Shown here: positions 1 through 7,781 of the stretch, one piece after another
Numbering within the stretch: position 1 is the first letter of the stretch
Layout: each line of letters begins with the position of its first letter
NCBI GenBank assembly: GCA_017555925.1
Contig: JAFZFL010000002.1
Span: forward strand, 1 to 7,920
Direction: 5' to 3'
Source of the DNA: Bacteroidales bacterium
Lineage (GTDB): Bacteria; Bacteroidota; Bacteroidia; Bacteroidales; UBA932
Length of the DNA stretch: 7,920 nt
Made by a program: the position numbers and the translations under genes
Notes under the pieces: generated by a model
What the model was told of the DNA's origin: nothing
The model's input: only the letters and a program-made list of their open reading frames with translations
The model's database searches: none

Positions 1-688
1 GAGGATTTACTACAATATAATCTTTACCAGATTTTATATAATATACTCCATCATAATCGGTATAGCACCTTTGGCTTCTTCCATAAGTATCAATAATAAC
101 ATAGTTTGTTAAAGATATTATACCATTTAGAAGTGACTTTGCTATAACAGTCCCAACAGGCGGACGGCATATTACATAAACATTGTTGATGTATCTGTAA
201 TAGCGGCCATCTACATAATAATAATCATAAGCTCCTCTACGTATAGCCTTGGCTCTATATGGTAAATTTTTAACATAAAATCCATAATAGTGGCTGCTTG
301 GACGAGGCCTCAAACCATTTGGATAAAATGTTATATCTGGTCTGTGATGACCTGATGGTGGAGGAGCATAACCGGGTCTCTGCTGCTGGGGCCTGTTGGC
401 CTGTTGCGGAGGTCTGTTGCCTTGCTGTGGTCTGTTCACTTGTTGCTGAGGTCTGTTGCCTTGCTGAGGCCTGTTCACTTGCTGCTGTGGCTGTTTCCCC
501 TGTTGTGGTTTATGCTCATACGATGGCTTTTGTGGCTGCTGTTTATTGCTATTATTCTGCAACTGAGACTCTTTATGACTGTTGCTTCCTCTTCTGTACT
601 GCGACTGTGCATAGCCGCTCTGACTTACGGCAAATAATATCATTCCCAATGATATAACTGCCAAATAAAAATTTCTTGACCCTCTCAT
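1..688 (-). CDS. Exported Gln/Asn/Pro-repeat protein with DUF6515-like domain (3' end outside window)
   Basis: An open minus-strand frame begins with ATG at 688-686 and stays open for 229 codons to the window edge, so the C-terminus is missing. Residues 1-27 form a signal peptide: a basic start (MRGSRN), a hydrophobic core, then an SGYA/Q cleavage site, so the protein is probably periplasmic or surface-exposed. Residues 28-105 are disordered and rich in Gln, Asn and Pro, with a 13-residue repeat (QQQVNRPQQGNRP). Residues 118-229 are Tyr-rich and globular. They contain YYYVDGRYYRYINNVYVICR followed by PPVGTVI, then later YTDYDGVYYIKSG, the pattern I associate with the DUF6515 family of Bacteroidetes. 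The function of that family is unknown to me. No Shine-Dalgarno site is visible, which is normal for this phylum. The gene is divergent from the AsmA gene. I am confident that it is coding and moderately confident of the family. Plus-strand frames here are antisense shadows of the repeat. Confidence 0.8.
   Translation of the reverse strand, partial: MRGSRNFYLAVISLGMILFAVSQSGYAQSQYRRGSNSHKESQLQNNSNKQQPQKPSYEHKPQQGKQPQQQVNRPQQGNRPQQQVNRPQQGNRPPQQANRPQQQRPGYAPPPSGHHRPDITFYPNGLRPRPSSHYYGFYVKNLPYRAKAIRRGAYDYYYVDGRYYRYINNVYVICRPPVGTVIAKSLLNGIISLTNYVIIDTYGRSQRCYTDYDGVYYIKSGKDYIVVNP
374..487 (-). repeat. 39-bp in-frame tandem repeat coding for QQQVNRPQQGNRP
   Basis: On the minus strand, two 39-bp units (487-449 and 448-410) encode the same 13 residues, QQQVNRPQQGNRP. 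A degenerate 36-bp third unit (409-374) encodes PQQANRPQQQRP. The units differ at synonymous positions, for example AGG versus AGA for Arg and CCT versus CCA for Pro, so the array is not brand new. Each unit is itself made of two similar half-units of the form QQxNRP. The repeat is likely a flexible linker between the signal peptide and the C-terminal domain. Its copy number may vary between strains by slippage in steps of 39 bp, which keeps the frame. Confidence 0.8.
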
Positions 689-748
689 AACTTCAGTTTT
701 AAAAATTAGTAATAGTCAATTCAAAATAAGTTATGGCAATTATTGGGC

Positions 749-756
749 CAAAAATA
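749..756 (-). promoter_or_regulatory. Candidate Bacteroidetes -7 box for the minus-strand gene
   Basis: Read on the minus strand this is TATTTTTG, a match to the Bacteroidetes -7 consensus TAnnTTTG. It would give a transcript leader of roughly 50 nt before the ATG at 688. No TTTG -33 element is present at the usual 19-21 bp distance, and the region is A/T-rich, so chance matches are likely. Confidence 0.3.
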
Positions 757-772
757 AAACTTACCTCTATGA

Positions 773-798
773 TAGATTTGCAATAAGTATTATTTTTG
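773..798 (+). promoter_or_regulatory. Two candidate Bacteroidetes -7 boxes upstream of the AsmA-family gene
   Basis: TAGATTTG (773-780) and TATTTTTG (791-798) both match the TAnnTTTG -7 consensus. They would start transcription near 788 or 806, leaving leaders of roughly 50-70 nt before the ATG at 855. Neither has a clear TTTG -33 box at 19-21 bp. The second would place the palindrome pair at 812-834 just after the start site. The whole 689-854 gap is otherwise A/T-rich, with no RNA gene that I can see. Confidence 0.3.
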
Positions 799-811
799 TA
801 TTGGTTTGGGT

Positions 812-834
812 TACCGGACCGGTATCAACTGATA
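812..834. promoter_or_regulatory. Two abutting palindromes, possible operator
   Basis: The first palindrome is TACCGG-A-CCGGTA (812-824), with 6-bp arms around a single central base. The second is TATCA-AC-TGATA (823-834), with 5-bp arms; the two share the bases at 823-824. The G/C-rich ACCGG/CCGGT arms stand out from the A/T-rich surroundings. They lie 20 bp before the ATG of the AsmA-family gene, so they would sit in its leader. The loops are too short for good RNA hairpins as written, which fits a protein-binding site on DNA better. This is inference from symmetry only. Confidence 0.35.
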
Positions 835-854
835 AAATTGGGAAGTAATTTATT

Positions 855-3800
855 ATGGCAGTAAAGAAATTATTTTTGAAAATAACTGCAACTGTTGTTG
901 CTTCATTGGCGCTTATACTTCTTATTACGATAATATCTGTCCAGCTTGTACTTACACCTGCAAGCCTTAATAGGATAGTGGAGACAGTAAGCAAGGAGTA
1001 TATCAATGGCGAGGTAAAGGCAGATACTTTCAAAGTGCATATTTTCAAGCACTTCCCATATATAACTCTTTCCATTCAAAATGGATGTGTAATATCTGGT
1101 GCTCTCGACTCCCTAAAGTTAAAAAATGATCAAACAGTTCCGCCACAGGCAGATACGCTGCTTAAGTTCAAATACTTTAATGTATCGCTCTCACTTCCGC
1201 AGCTTTTGAGTTCAAATATAAATTTGAGAAGGATCAATATTGTTTCGCCCAATATTTATGCATATACAGGTCCCGACAGTACATCCAACTACAATATATT
1301 AAAAACATCACCGGAGTCTGATACACTGCATACGTCAGTCAACGGTGAGTCTGATATGACTATAACAGTAAACAGAATAAATATAAGTGACCACGTAAAA
1401 ATAACATATCACAGTATTCCAGATTCTATACAAGCCAATCTTACTCTCGACAGGGCAAATATCCGAGGCTCATTTTCCACTGACATAAACAAACTTGGCT
1501 TCAACAGAGCAGACATATCAAATTTGAGAATCAGCAGCACAAAACAGGCTAGCGTAAAAGATACCCTTCATAGCGCAAATGCCGAGTTCACATTGGATTC
1601 CCTTGATATAAAGAATCTCAAAAACGGAAATTTTGAGATTGCAGCGGCATCGAGAACGGAAATAAAGATGAACAATACCACACTTATTGAAAATTTTCCT
1701 ATAGAGTTGAATGGCAGAATCAAATTTGACACCACCCGGGCTGTTGCCGGCAGACTGGATGGACTTACACTCTCCATTGCCAGAATTCCAATTATCTTCA
1801 ATGGAGATTTTGAATACTCTCCCGATGGAATTGCCACAAATAACCTGTGCGGACAGGTAAATAATATTTTGATTACGGACCTGCTGCATTACCTCCCTTC
1901 AAAATTCAACTATCTCAAGGATAGTATTACGAGTAATGCGGCACTCAATATTGATGTTGACATTAACGGTATTTATGACATGACTTCCGGCACATTGCCG
2001 TCAATCTCCGCAACTCTGCAAATACCGGAAAGCCATGTTGAATTTAAAGGTAAAAAATCAAGAATCAACCATCTTGAAACCAATATCAAAGCATATTATT
2101 CACCAACATGCAAAGACTCTTCATCAATTGAAATAGACAGATTTATAATTAATGGAAGAGGTATAGCAATTGAGAGTAAAGGAAAGATCAGCGATATGGT
2201 ATCAACCAATCCATTCATAGATGCCTCCTTTAAAGCCCAAGTATATCTCGACACTCTATGCCATCTCTTTCCTGCAACTGACGGATCTGAGTTTGAGGGT
2301 ACAATTATAGCAAACTTTGCCATAAGCTCAAAACTCTCTGATCTGAATCCTTACAGGCTTGGAAATGCCGGAATAAAGGGATCTGTAAATACCACCCGCA
2401 CAAAGGTCATTATTCCTCAGGAGGGCATATATGCAATACTGTCGGGAATAAATATAGCAGCTGGTTCAACCAAGAATACCAAAGATGCCTCCATTGCAAA
2501 AAATATGAAGATGCTTGCTACAAATTCAACAGCAGATTCCATTTATATCAGGATGGATGATGGGTTGATGATAGCAGCAAGAGAGCTGAGAATTGCAGGA
2601 CACCACGCTGCAGAGGGTTTTACAGCAGACATATCAAAGAGAAAAGTACTTCCACTCAATGGTATTGTTGAAGCTAAAAGGCTTGATATGAAAGGTGCAG
2701 ATTCTGTTTCGCTTTCAATGGTAAATCCAAAGATTAATATCTCACTTCTACCTCATAATGAGAATGATAAAATTCCTGTTATGAAAGTTGACGCAAATAC
2801 CAAAAGTATGCGTGCGAGAGGTCTGGAAAACAGATACAGCATAAGGGAGGGCGGTTTTGTCATAAATGCTGTTCTTGACAACAGCCAACATAAACTTCAA
2901 AAAGCAAGGCTTGAAAAGAGGCTTGATTCTTTGCAGCAGCTCTATCCGGATATTGAAAGGGACTCACTTATGGCTCACCATAGGGCAATTAGATCTGTAA
3001 GATTGTCAAAGAGAGACAGAGGCGACTTTGCAAATGAGGATATTGATATAAAAGTAGACAGGAGTATTGGAGAAATCATTCGCCAGTGGCAGATAAGCGG
3101 AAACATAACTGCGAGAAGCGGCAGGATTGTAACCCCATACTTCCCACAAAGGACAAGAATGGAGAATCTGAATATGGCGTTCACTACCGATAATATTGAT
3201 TTTTCCAATACTGTTATAAAAAGCGGTGAGAGTACTTTTAAATTGAGTGGTAGAGCAAGCGGTTTAAAGAGAGCTATGCTTGGCAGAGGCAATATCCAGT
3301 TTGATGGAAAAATTGCAGCGGATACAATAAACTTTAACCAGCTGCTCAAGAGTGCAAATGCAGGAATGGCGTATACGAATGCCAGCCAAGCATATAAAGA
3401 TTCTCTTGCAAAGGAGGTGAACGAAGATGATATGGAGAGGGCAATGGAGAATACAGCAGATACGTTGGTTTCATCACTGTTTGTAATTCCAGGTAACCTT
3501 ATTGCAAACATAAATCTTGATGTACAGCATGGTATATACTCCAACATTACACTCCAAAAAATTGCAAGTAATCTGACAATAAAGGAGAGATGTCTTAAAA
3601 TTTCAGATTTTGAGGCCGCTACAGATGCAGGTTCATTCTCTTTGAATGCCTTTTATGCTACACGAAACAAAAAGGATATATCTACCGGCTTTGATCTTGA
3701 ACTGAAAGATGTATATGTTGAAAAATTTATTGAGGCCACACCTGCTATAGACTCATTGTTGCCAATGTTGCGCTCTCTCGAAGGAAAGATAAATTGTGAA

Positions 3801-4451
3801 TTTGCAGCTACATCACAACTCGATACTGCTATGAACTTTATCCTTCCAACTTTGAAAGGAGTTGCACGTATTACCGGAGAGAATTTGGTGTTGCTTGATG
3901 GAGAGACATTTGCCCTGATATCCAAAAAATTGAAATTCAAAAACAGGAAAAGAAATCTGATTGACAATATTTCTGTGGAGATGTTGGTACGGGACAATGA
4001 GATTGACATTTTTCCGTTTATGATGGAGATGGACCGCTACCAGTTTGCAGTAAGCGGAACACAGAAACTTGATCTCTCCTTTGATTATCATATATCTGTA
4101 CTTCACTCACCTATTCCTTTCAGATTGGGTGTTACACTCTTTGGAAATATGGATGATTTTAGCTTTAAAATAGGAAAGGCAAGATACAAGAGTGCAAATC
4201 TGCCTGTATATACATCATTGATAGACAGTACCCGAATCAATTTACGTGACCATATTGCAAATATCTATAAGATAGGTGTAGAGGCGGCATTGCGTGAAAG
4301 CAGCCATTTGCAAAGGATAGAGGAGGTAAAGAGAAAAAATGAGGCAGAGCTGCCTCAAGAGATGGAACAGCTCACACAAGAGGAGGAGAATATACTTGAA
4401 CAGATTGAGCCAGACAATACAAACGATTCTAACAATTCAACAAAACAATAA
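855..4451 (+). CDS. AsmA-family membrane-anchored envelope protein
   Basis: The product is a 1198-residue AsmA-family protein. Residues about 9-31 form one hydrophobic N-terminal membrane anchor with a basic start (MAVKKLFLK), followed by the typical AsmA opening (LNRIVETVSKEYINGEVKAD, then HIFKHFPYITLSI). The long middle is beta-rich repeating sequence, interrupted by a charged, probably helical stretch at about 677-725. Residues about 975-1100 match the AsmA-like C-terminal region, with LPTLKGVARITGENLVLLDG, FKNRKRNLIDNISVEMLVRD and SFDYHISVLHSPIPFRLGV. Residues about 1145-1198 are a charged coiled-coil-like tail ending in an Asn/Ser-rich segment. Family knowledge: AsmA, TamB and YhdP proteins of Gram-negative bacteria are elongated periplasmic proteins linked to outer-membrane assembly and lipid transport between membranes. 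A similar role here is inference. The protein is much longer than E. coli AsmA (about 617 residues), as is common in Bacteroidetes. The ATG at 855 puts the basic residues and anchor at the N-terminus; only a weak purine-rich stretch (GGGAAG) precedes it. It is the first gene of a likely two-gene operon. Confidence 0.85.
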   Translation: MAVKKLFLKITATVVASLALILLITIISVQLVLTPASLNRIVETVSKEYINGEVKADTFKVHIFKHFPYITLSIQNGCVISGALDSLKLKNDQTVPPQADTLLKFKYFNVSLSLPQLLSSNINLRRINIVSPNIYAYTGPDSTSNYNILKTSPESDTLHTSVNGESDMTITVNRINISDHVKITYHSIPDSIQANLTLDRANIRGSFSTDINKLGFNRADISNLRISSTKQASVKDTLHSANAEFTLDSLDIKNLKNGNFEIAAASRTEIKMNNTTLIENFPIELNGRIKFDTTRAVAGRLDGLTLSIARIPIIFNGDFEYSPDGIATNNLCGQVNNILITDLLHYLPSKFNYLKDSITSNAALNIDVDINGIYDMTSGTLPSISATLQIPESHVEFKGKKSRINHLETNIKAYYSPTCKDSSSIEIDRFIINGRGIAIESKGKISDMVSTNPFIDASFKAQVYLDTLCHLFPATDGSEFEGTIIANFAISSKLSDLNPYRLGNAGIKGSVNTTRTKVIIPQEGIYAILSGINIAAGSTKNTKDASIAKNMKMLATNSTADSIYIRMDDGLMIAARELRIAGHHAAEGFTADISKRKVLPLNGIVEAKRLDMKGADSVSLSMVNPKINISLLPHNENDKIPVMKVDANTKSMRARGLENRYSIREGGFVINAVLDNSQHKLQKARLEKRLDSLQQLYPDIERDSLMAHHRAIRSVRLSKRDRGDFANEDIDIKVDRSIGEIIRQWQISGNITARSGRIVTPYFPQRTRMENLNMAFTTDNIDFSNTVIKSGESTFKLSGRASGLKRAMLGRGNIQFDGKIAADTINFNQLLKSANAGMAYTNASQAYKDSLAKEVNEDDMERAMENTADTLVSSLFVIPGNLIANINLDVQHGIYSNITLQKIASNLTIKERCLKISDFEAATDAGSFSLNAFYATRNKKDISTGFDLELKDVYVEKFIEATPAIDSLLPMLRSLEGKINCEFAATSQLDTAMNFILPTLKGVARITGENLVLLDGETFALISKKLKFKNRKRNLIDNISVEMLVRDNEIDIFPFMMEMDRYQFAVSGTQKLDLSFDYHISVLHSPIPFRLGVTLFGNMDDFSFKIGKARYKSANLPVYTSLIDSTRINLRDHIANIYKIGVEAALRESSHLQRIEEVKRKNEAELPQEMEQLTQEEENILEQIEPDNTNDSNNSTKQ

Positions 4452-4475
4452 ACTAAAAAAGAACAGAAGAGTCTT

Positions 4476-7400
4476 ATGAAAAAACTATTTCTAACAATTG
4501 CGGCGGCCATATTTACCTGTGGTGCTGCGTTTACCGCTCAAGCGGCTGACTCTCCTTTATGGATGAGGTATTCTAAAATTTCTCCCGATGGCAAACAGAT
4601 TGCCTTCGCATACAAAGGAGACATTTATGTTGTTCCGACAAATGGAGGAGAGGCAAAACAACTTACAACATCCGATTCTTATGAATCACAGCCTGTATGG
4701 TCAAACGACAGCAAGACAATAGCTTTTGTATCAGACAGATTGGGTGGAATGGACATTTACACAGTTCCTGCTACAGGAGGTCAGGCAAAGAGAATTACAA
4801 CACACTCTGCAAATGAAACTCCTCTTGCATTCTCACCAGACAATAAATTTATCTACTTCTCTGCATCATTGCAAGATCCGGCATCAAGTATCCTTTGGGC
4901 AAAATGGATGCAAGAGCTTTACAAAGTGAGTGTAGATGGTGGAAGACCAATGCAGATTACAGCAACCCCTGTTCATAGCGTAAGTTTTGATAAGGATGGC
5001 AAATCATTCCTTTATGAAGATTGCACAGGAGTTGAGAATATCTGGAGAAAACACCATGTGTCATCTGTTGCAAGAAACATCTTCTATTACGACAACGCAA
5101 CCGATACTCACAAACAGGTAACAACCAATCCGGGTGAGGACCGCGATCCAATCTTCTGCGGAGATGGTAAAATGGTGTTTTTGAGCGAGCGTAACGGTGG
5201 CAGCTTTAATGTTTACGAAGCTTCAGTAAACGATGCTGAGAATGTAACAGCACTTACAAACTTTAAAAAACATCCGATAAGATTCCTCAGCCGTGCCAAT
5301 AACGGTACTCTATGCTTTGGCTACCAAGGTGAGATTTACACATTGGCACAAGGGGGCAAGGCTCAAAAAGTGAATGTTACTATAGTAAACGATACACAAG
5401 AGAAGATTGAAAACATCAAATTGGGAACAGCCAATGAATTTGCAGTATCTGATGATGGTAAAGAGATAGTTATTGTTTCAAGGGGTGAAGTATTTGCCAC
5501 AACCGACAAATTCTCAACAACAAAACAGATTTCACAAACTCCTGAGGCTGAGCTTGGTGTTACTATCTCTCCAGACGGAAAGACTATTGTATACTCAAGT
5601 TTGAGAACAGGTACATGGAATCTTTACAAAGCTACAAAAGCCAACAAGGAGGATCTTCACTTTGCCAATGCTACTCTAATTGACGAAGAGCCGCTGTTCA
5701 AAGACAACAAAATTGAGCGTACAATGCCAAAATTCTCGCCAGACGGAAAAGAGATTGCATATATTGAGGACCGTGTATACTTGAAAGTCCTTAACCTTGA
5801 GACCAAAAAGGTAAGACAAATTACCGACGGATCCCAACACCATGGTTATGATGAGACAGGATTTGATTTCCAATGGTCACCAGACTGTAACTGGTTTGCA
5901 ATCAGCTTTACAACCAACCGTAGAAATCCATACGATGATATTGGAATTGTATCTGCAAAAACAGGTGGAAAAATTTATAATGTAACAAACAGCGGATATA
6001 TAGACAAATCTCCTAAATGGGTAATGAATGGTAATGCTATTCTGTTTATATCCAATAGAATGGGTATGCGTTCTCATGCATCTTGGGGTAGTCAGAATGA
6101 TGTATACATTGCCTTTATGAATAAGGAGACAATGGACAAATTCACTATGGGTGAAGAGGATTACGCGTTGTTTAAAGAGGCAGAAAAACTTAAGAAAGAG
6201 GAGGAGAAGAAGAGCGCAGATGCAAAAAAGGATGAGAAAAAAGATGTAAAGAAAGATATAGTTATAGAGTTTGACAAACTTGAAGACAGAGTAATGCGCC
6301 TTTCTCCAATGTCGGGCAACATTGCAGATGCTGAGCTTTCGGAGGATGGAGAATCACTATACTTCCTATGCTCATTTGAAAAGAGATTTGATATGTGGGA
6401 GTACAAAACACGTACCCGTGACATCTCAATGAAGAAAAAGCTGAATACAAATATGGCGTATCTCAAATGGGATAAGGAGCACAAGAACCTCTACATTATG
6501 GGTACCAAGCCGGCTGTATTCAACATTGCCAGCGGAAACTCAAAACCTATAAGCTTTAACGCATCTATGGATCTTGATAAAGCAGGTGAGCGCAAGTATA
6601 TGTTCCATAATGCAGTAAACCAGGAGAGACACAAATTCTACAATACAAACTACCATGGTATTGATTTGGATCAGATGGAGAAGGACTATACTCCATTCCT
6701 TGACCATATAAACAATAATTACGACTTTGCAGAGATGCTTTCTGAGTTCTTGGGAGAGTTGAATGTGTCACATACCGGTTCTGCATATCAGGGTGTTTCT
6801 CCGGAAAAGAGCACTCCTGAATTGGGTCTGTTGTTTGATATGAAGTATACTGGCAACGGTCTTAAAGTTGATGATATACTTGTTAACGGTCCATTTGGTG
6901 TAACAGCATCTAAGGTAACTATTGGAACAATCCTTGAAAAGATTGATGGAAAGGCAATTGAAGCAGGTAAAGATTACTATCCGATTATTAATGGCAAACA
7001 AGGTAAAGCGGTTTTGTTCTCATTCTATAATCCAGGTACTGGTGAGCGCTGGAATGAGACTGCAAAACCTATCTCAAGAAGCCAGCAGAACAATATGATA
7101 TACAAGAGATGGATAGATAGCCGTGCTGCTGAAGTTGAGAGATTGTCGGGAGGAAGATTGGGATATGTACATATCCAATCAATGGATGACAAGAGCTACA
7201 GAAATGTATATGCCGATATTCTTGGCAAATATAACCTTAAAGAGGGTATTGTGATTGACACCCGTTTCAACAGCGGTGGACGTCTTCACGAGGATATTGA
7301 GATTCTGTTCAGCGGAACCAAATATCTTGAGCAGGTAATGAGAGGCAAAATATCTTGCGACATGCCTTCAAGAAGATATAACAAACACTCGATTATGCTT

Positions 7401-7724
7401 GTATGTGAGGCTAACTACTCCAATGCACACGGTACACCATGGGTATACAGCCATATGGGTATTGGAAAAACTGTAGGTATGCCTGTTCCAGGTACCATGA
7501 CTACTGTAAATTGGGAATATTGTCAGGATCCGAGCCTATACTTTGGTATTCCGGTTGTCGGTTACAGAACAAGAGAGGGCGTATATTTGGAGAACTCGCA
7601 ATTGGAGCCTGATTTCCTTGTGAAGAATAAAGCTCATGAGGCAATTGCAGGACGTGACGAGCAGTTGGAAGTTGCTGTTAAAGAGCTGTTGAAACAGATT
7701 GACGCAGATAAGGACAGATGGTAA
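4476..7724 (+). CDS. Periplasmic tricorn-like S41 family serine protease
   Basis: The product is a 1082-residue exported protease. Residues 1-23 are a signal peptide with an AQA cleavage site. Residues about 30-660 hold two sets of PD40/WD40-like beta-propeller blades, e.g. SPDGKQIAFAYKGDIYVVP at 36 onward, SPDGKTIVYSS near 367, SPDGKEIAYIEDR near 417 and SEDGESLYFLC near 620. A Lys/Glu-rich linker lies at about 568-596. Then come core domain C1 (about 690-780), a PDZ-like domain (about 783-870) and the C2/S41 catalytic domain (about 890-1070). Expected tricorn active-site residues are visible: S765-H766 in LNVSHTG, the oxyanion-loop glycines 934/935 in DTRFNSGG, nucleophile S982 in NYSNAHG and E1039 in YLENSQLEPD. 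Spacings match Thermoplasma tricorn (S965 to E1023 is 58 there, 57 here). Asn983 replaces the Asp that follows the tricorn nucleophile. The family degrades peptides, so a periplasmic peptide-processing role is likely; the substrate is unknown. The start lies 24 bp after the AsmA stop, preceded by purine-rich AGAAGAG (4465-4471), with no terminator between, so co-transcription is likely. Confidence 0.9.
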   Translation: MKKLFLTIAAAIFTCGAAFTAQAADSPLWMRYSKISPDGKQIAFAYKGDIYVVPTNGGEAKQLTTSDSYESQPVWSNDSKTIAFVSDRLGGMDIYTVPATGGQAKRITTHSANETPLAFSPDNKFIYFSASLQDPASSILWAKWMQELYKVSVDGGRPMQITATPVHSVSFDKDGKSFLYEDCTGVENIWRKHHVSSVARNIFYYDNATDTHKQVTTNPGEDRDPIFCGDGKMVFLSERNGGSFNVYEASVNDAENVTALTNFKKHPIRFLSRANNGTLCFGYQGEIYTLAQGGKAQKVNVTIVNDTQEKIENIKLGTANEFAVSDDGKEIVIVSRGEVFATTDKFSTTKQISQTPEAELGVTISPDGKTIVYSSLRTGTWNLYKATKANKEDLHFANATLIDEEPLFKDNKIERTMPKFSPDGKEIAYIEDRVYLKVLNLETKKVRQITDGSQHHGYDETGFDFQWSPDCNWFAISFTTNRRNPYDDIGIVSAKTGGKIYNVTNSGYIDKSPKWVMNGNAILFISNRMGMRSHASWGSQNDVYIAFMNKETMDKFTMGEEDYALFKEAEKLKKEEEKKSADAKKDEKKDVKKDIVIEFDKLEDRVMRLSPMSGNIADAELSEDGESLYFLCSFEKRFDMWEYKTRTRDISMKKKLNTNMAYLKWDKEHKNLYIMGTKPAVFNIASGNSKPISFNASMDLDKAGERKYMFHNAVNQERHKFYNTNYHGIDLDQMEKDYTPFLDHINNNYDFAEMLSEFLGELNVSHTGSAYQGVSPEKSTPELGLLFDMKYTGNGLKVDDILVNGPFGVTASKVTIGTILEKIDGKAIEAGKDYYPIINGKQGKAVLFSFYNPGTGERWNETAKPISRSQQNNMIYKRWIDSRAAEVERLSGGRLGYVHIQSMDDKSYRNVYADILGKYNLKEGIVIDTRFNSGGRLHEDIEILFSGTKYLEQVMRGKISCDMPSRRYNKHSIMLVCEANYSNAHGTPWVYSHMGIGKTVGMPVPGTMTTVNWEYCQDPSLYFGIPVVGYRTREGVYLENSQLEPDFLVKNKAHEAIAGRDEQLEVAVKELLKQIDADKDRW

Positions 7725-7739
7725 ACCATATATGAAGAA

Positions 7740-7780
7740 TGAGGCTGGCTTGAGAGAATCAATGCCAGCCTCAATTTTTT
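7740..7780 (+). terminator. Rho-independent terminator of the AsmA-protease operon
   Basis: A perfect 9-bp stem, GAGGCTGGC (7741-7749) with GCCAGCCTC (7764-7772), can be extended by one T-A pair at the base (7740/7773). It continues, after one bulged T at 7763, into a 4-bp TTGA/TCAA stem (7750-7753 with 7759-7762) closed by a GAGAA loop. The hairpin is followed by AA and six T residues (7775-7780). It begins 15 bp after the protease stop codon and is the only strong terminator seen after the two plus-strand genes. Confidence 0.9.
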
Positions 7781-7781
7781 A

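Noticed and set aside
374..487. Repeat array considered as a CRISPR
   Set aside because: The units are directly adjacent with no spacers, keep a 39-bp reading frame and encode a regular peptide repeat.
298..657. Plus-strand frames over the repeat region (298-657 and 404-637)
   Set aside because: They are antisense to the minus-strand gene, have unnatural Val/Ala/Leu/Cys-rich repeats, and only exist because of the CAG/CAA/CCT-rich repeat on the other strand.
767..1075. 102-codon minus-strand frame across the intergenic region and AsmA start
   Set aside because: It is antisense to the conserved N-terminal anchor region, with no signal or family match; it looks like a shadow.
2975..3547. 190-codon minus-strand frame within the AsmA gene, with several hydrophobic runs
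   Set aside because: It lies wholly inside a well-supported conserved gene on the other strand and has no recognisable domain; its hydrophobicity is what antisense of charged coding sequence tends to give.
4509..4523. Possible lipoprotein signal at Cys15 of the protease
   Set aside because: The residues before the cysteine (I-F-T) do not form a lipobox, and a good AQA signal peptidase I site follows at residues 21-23.
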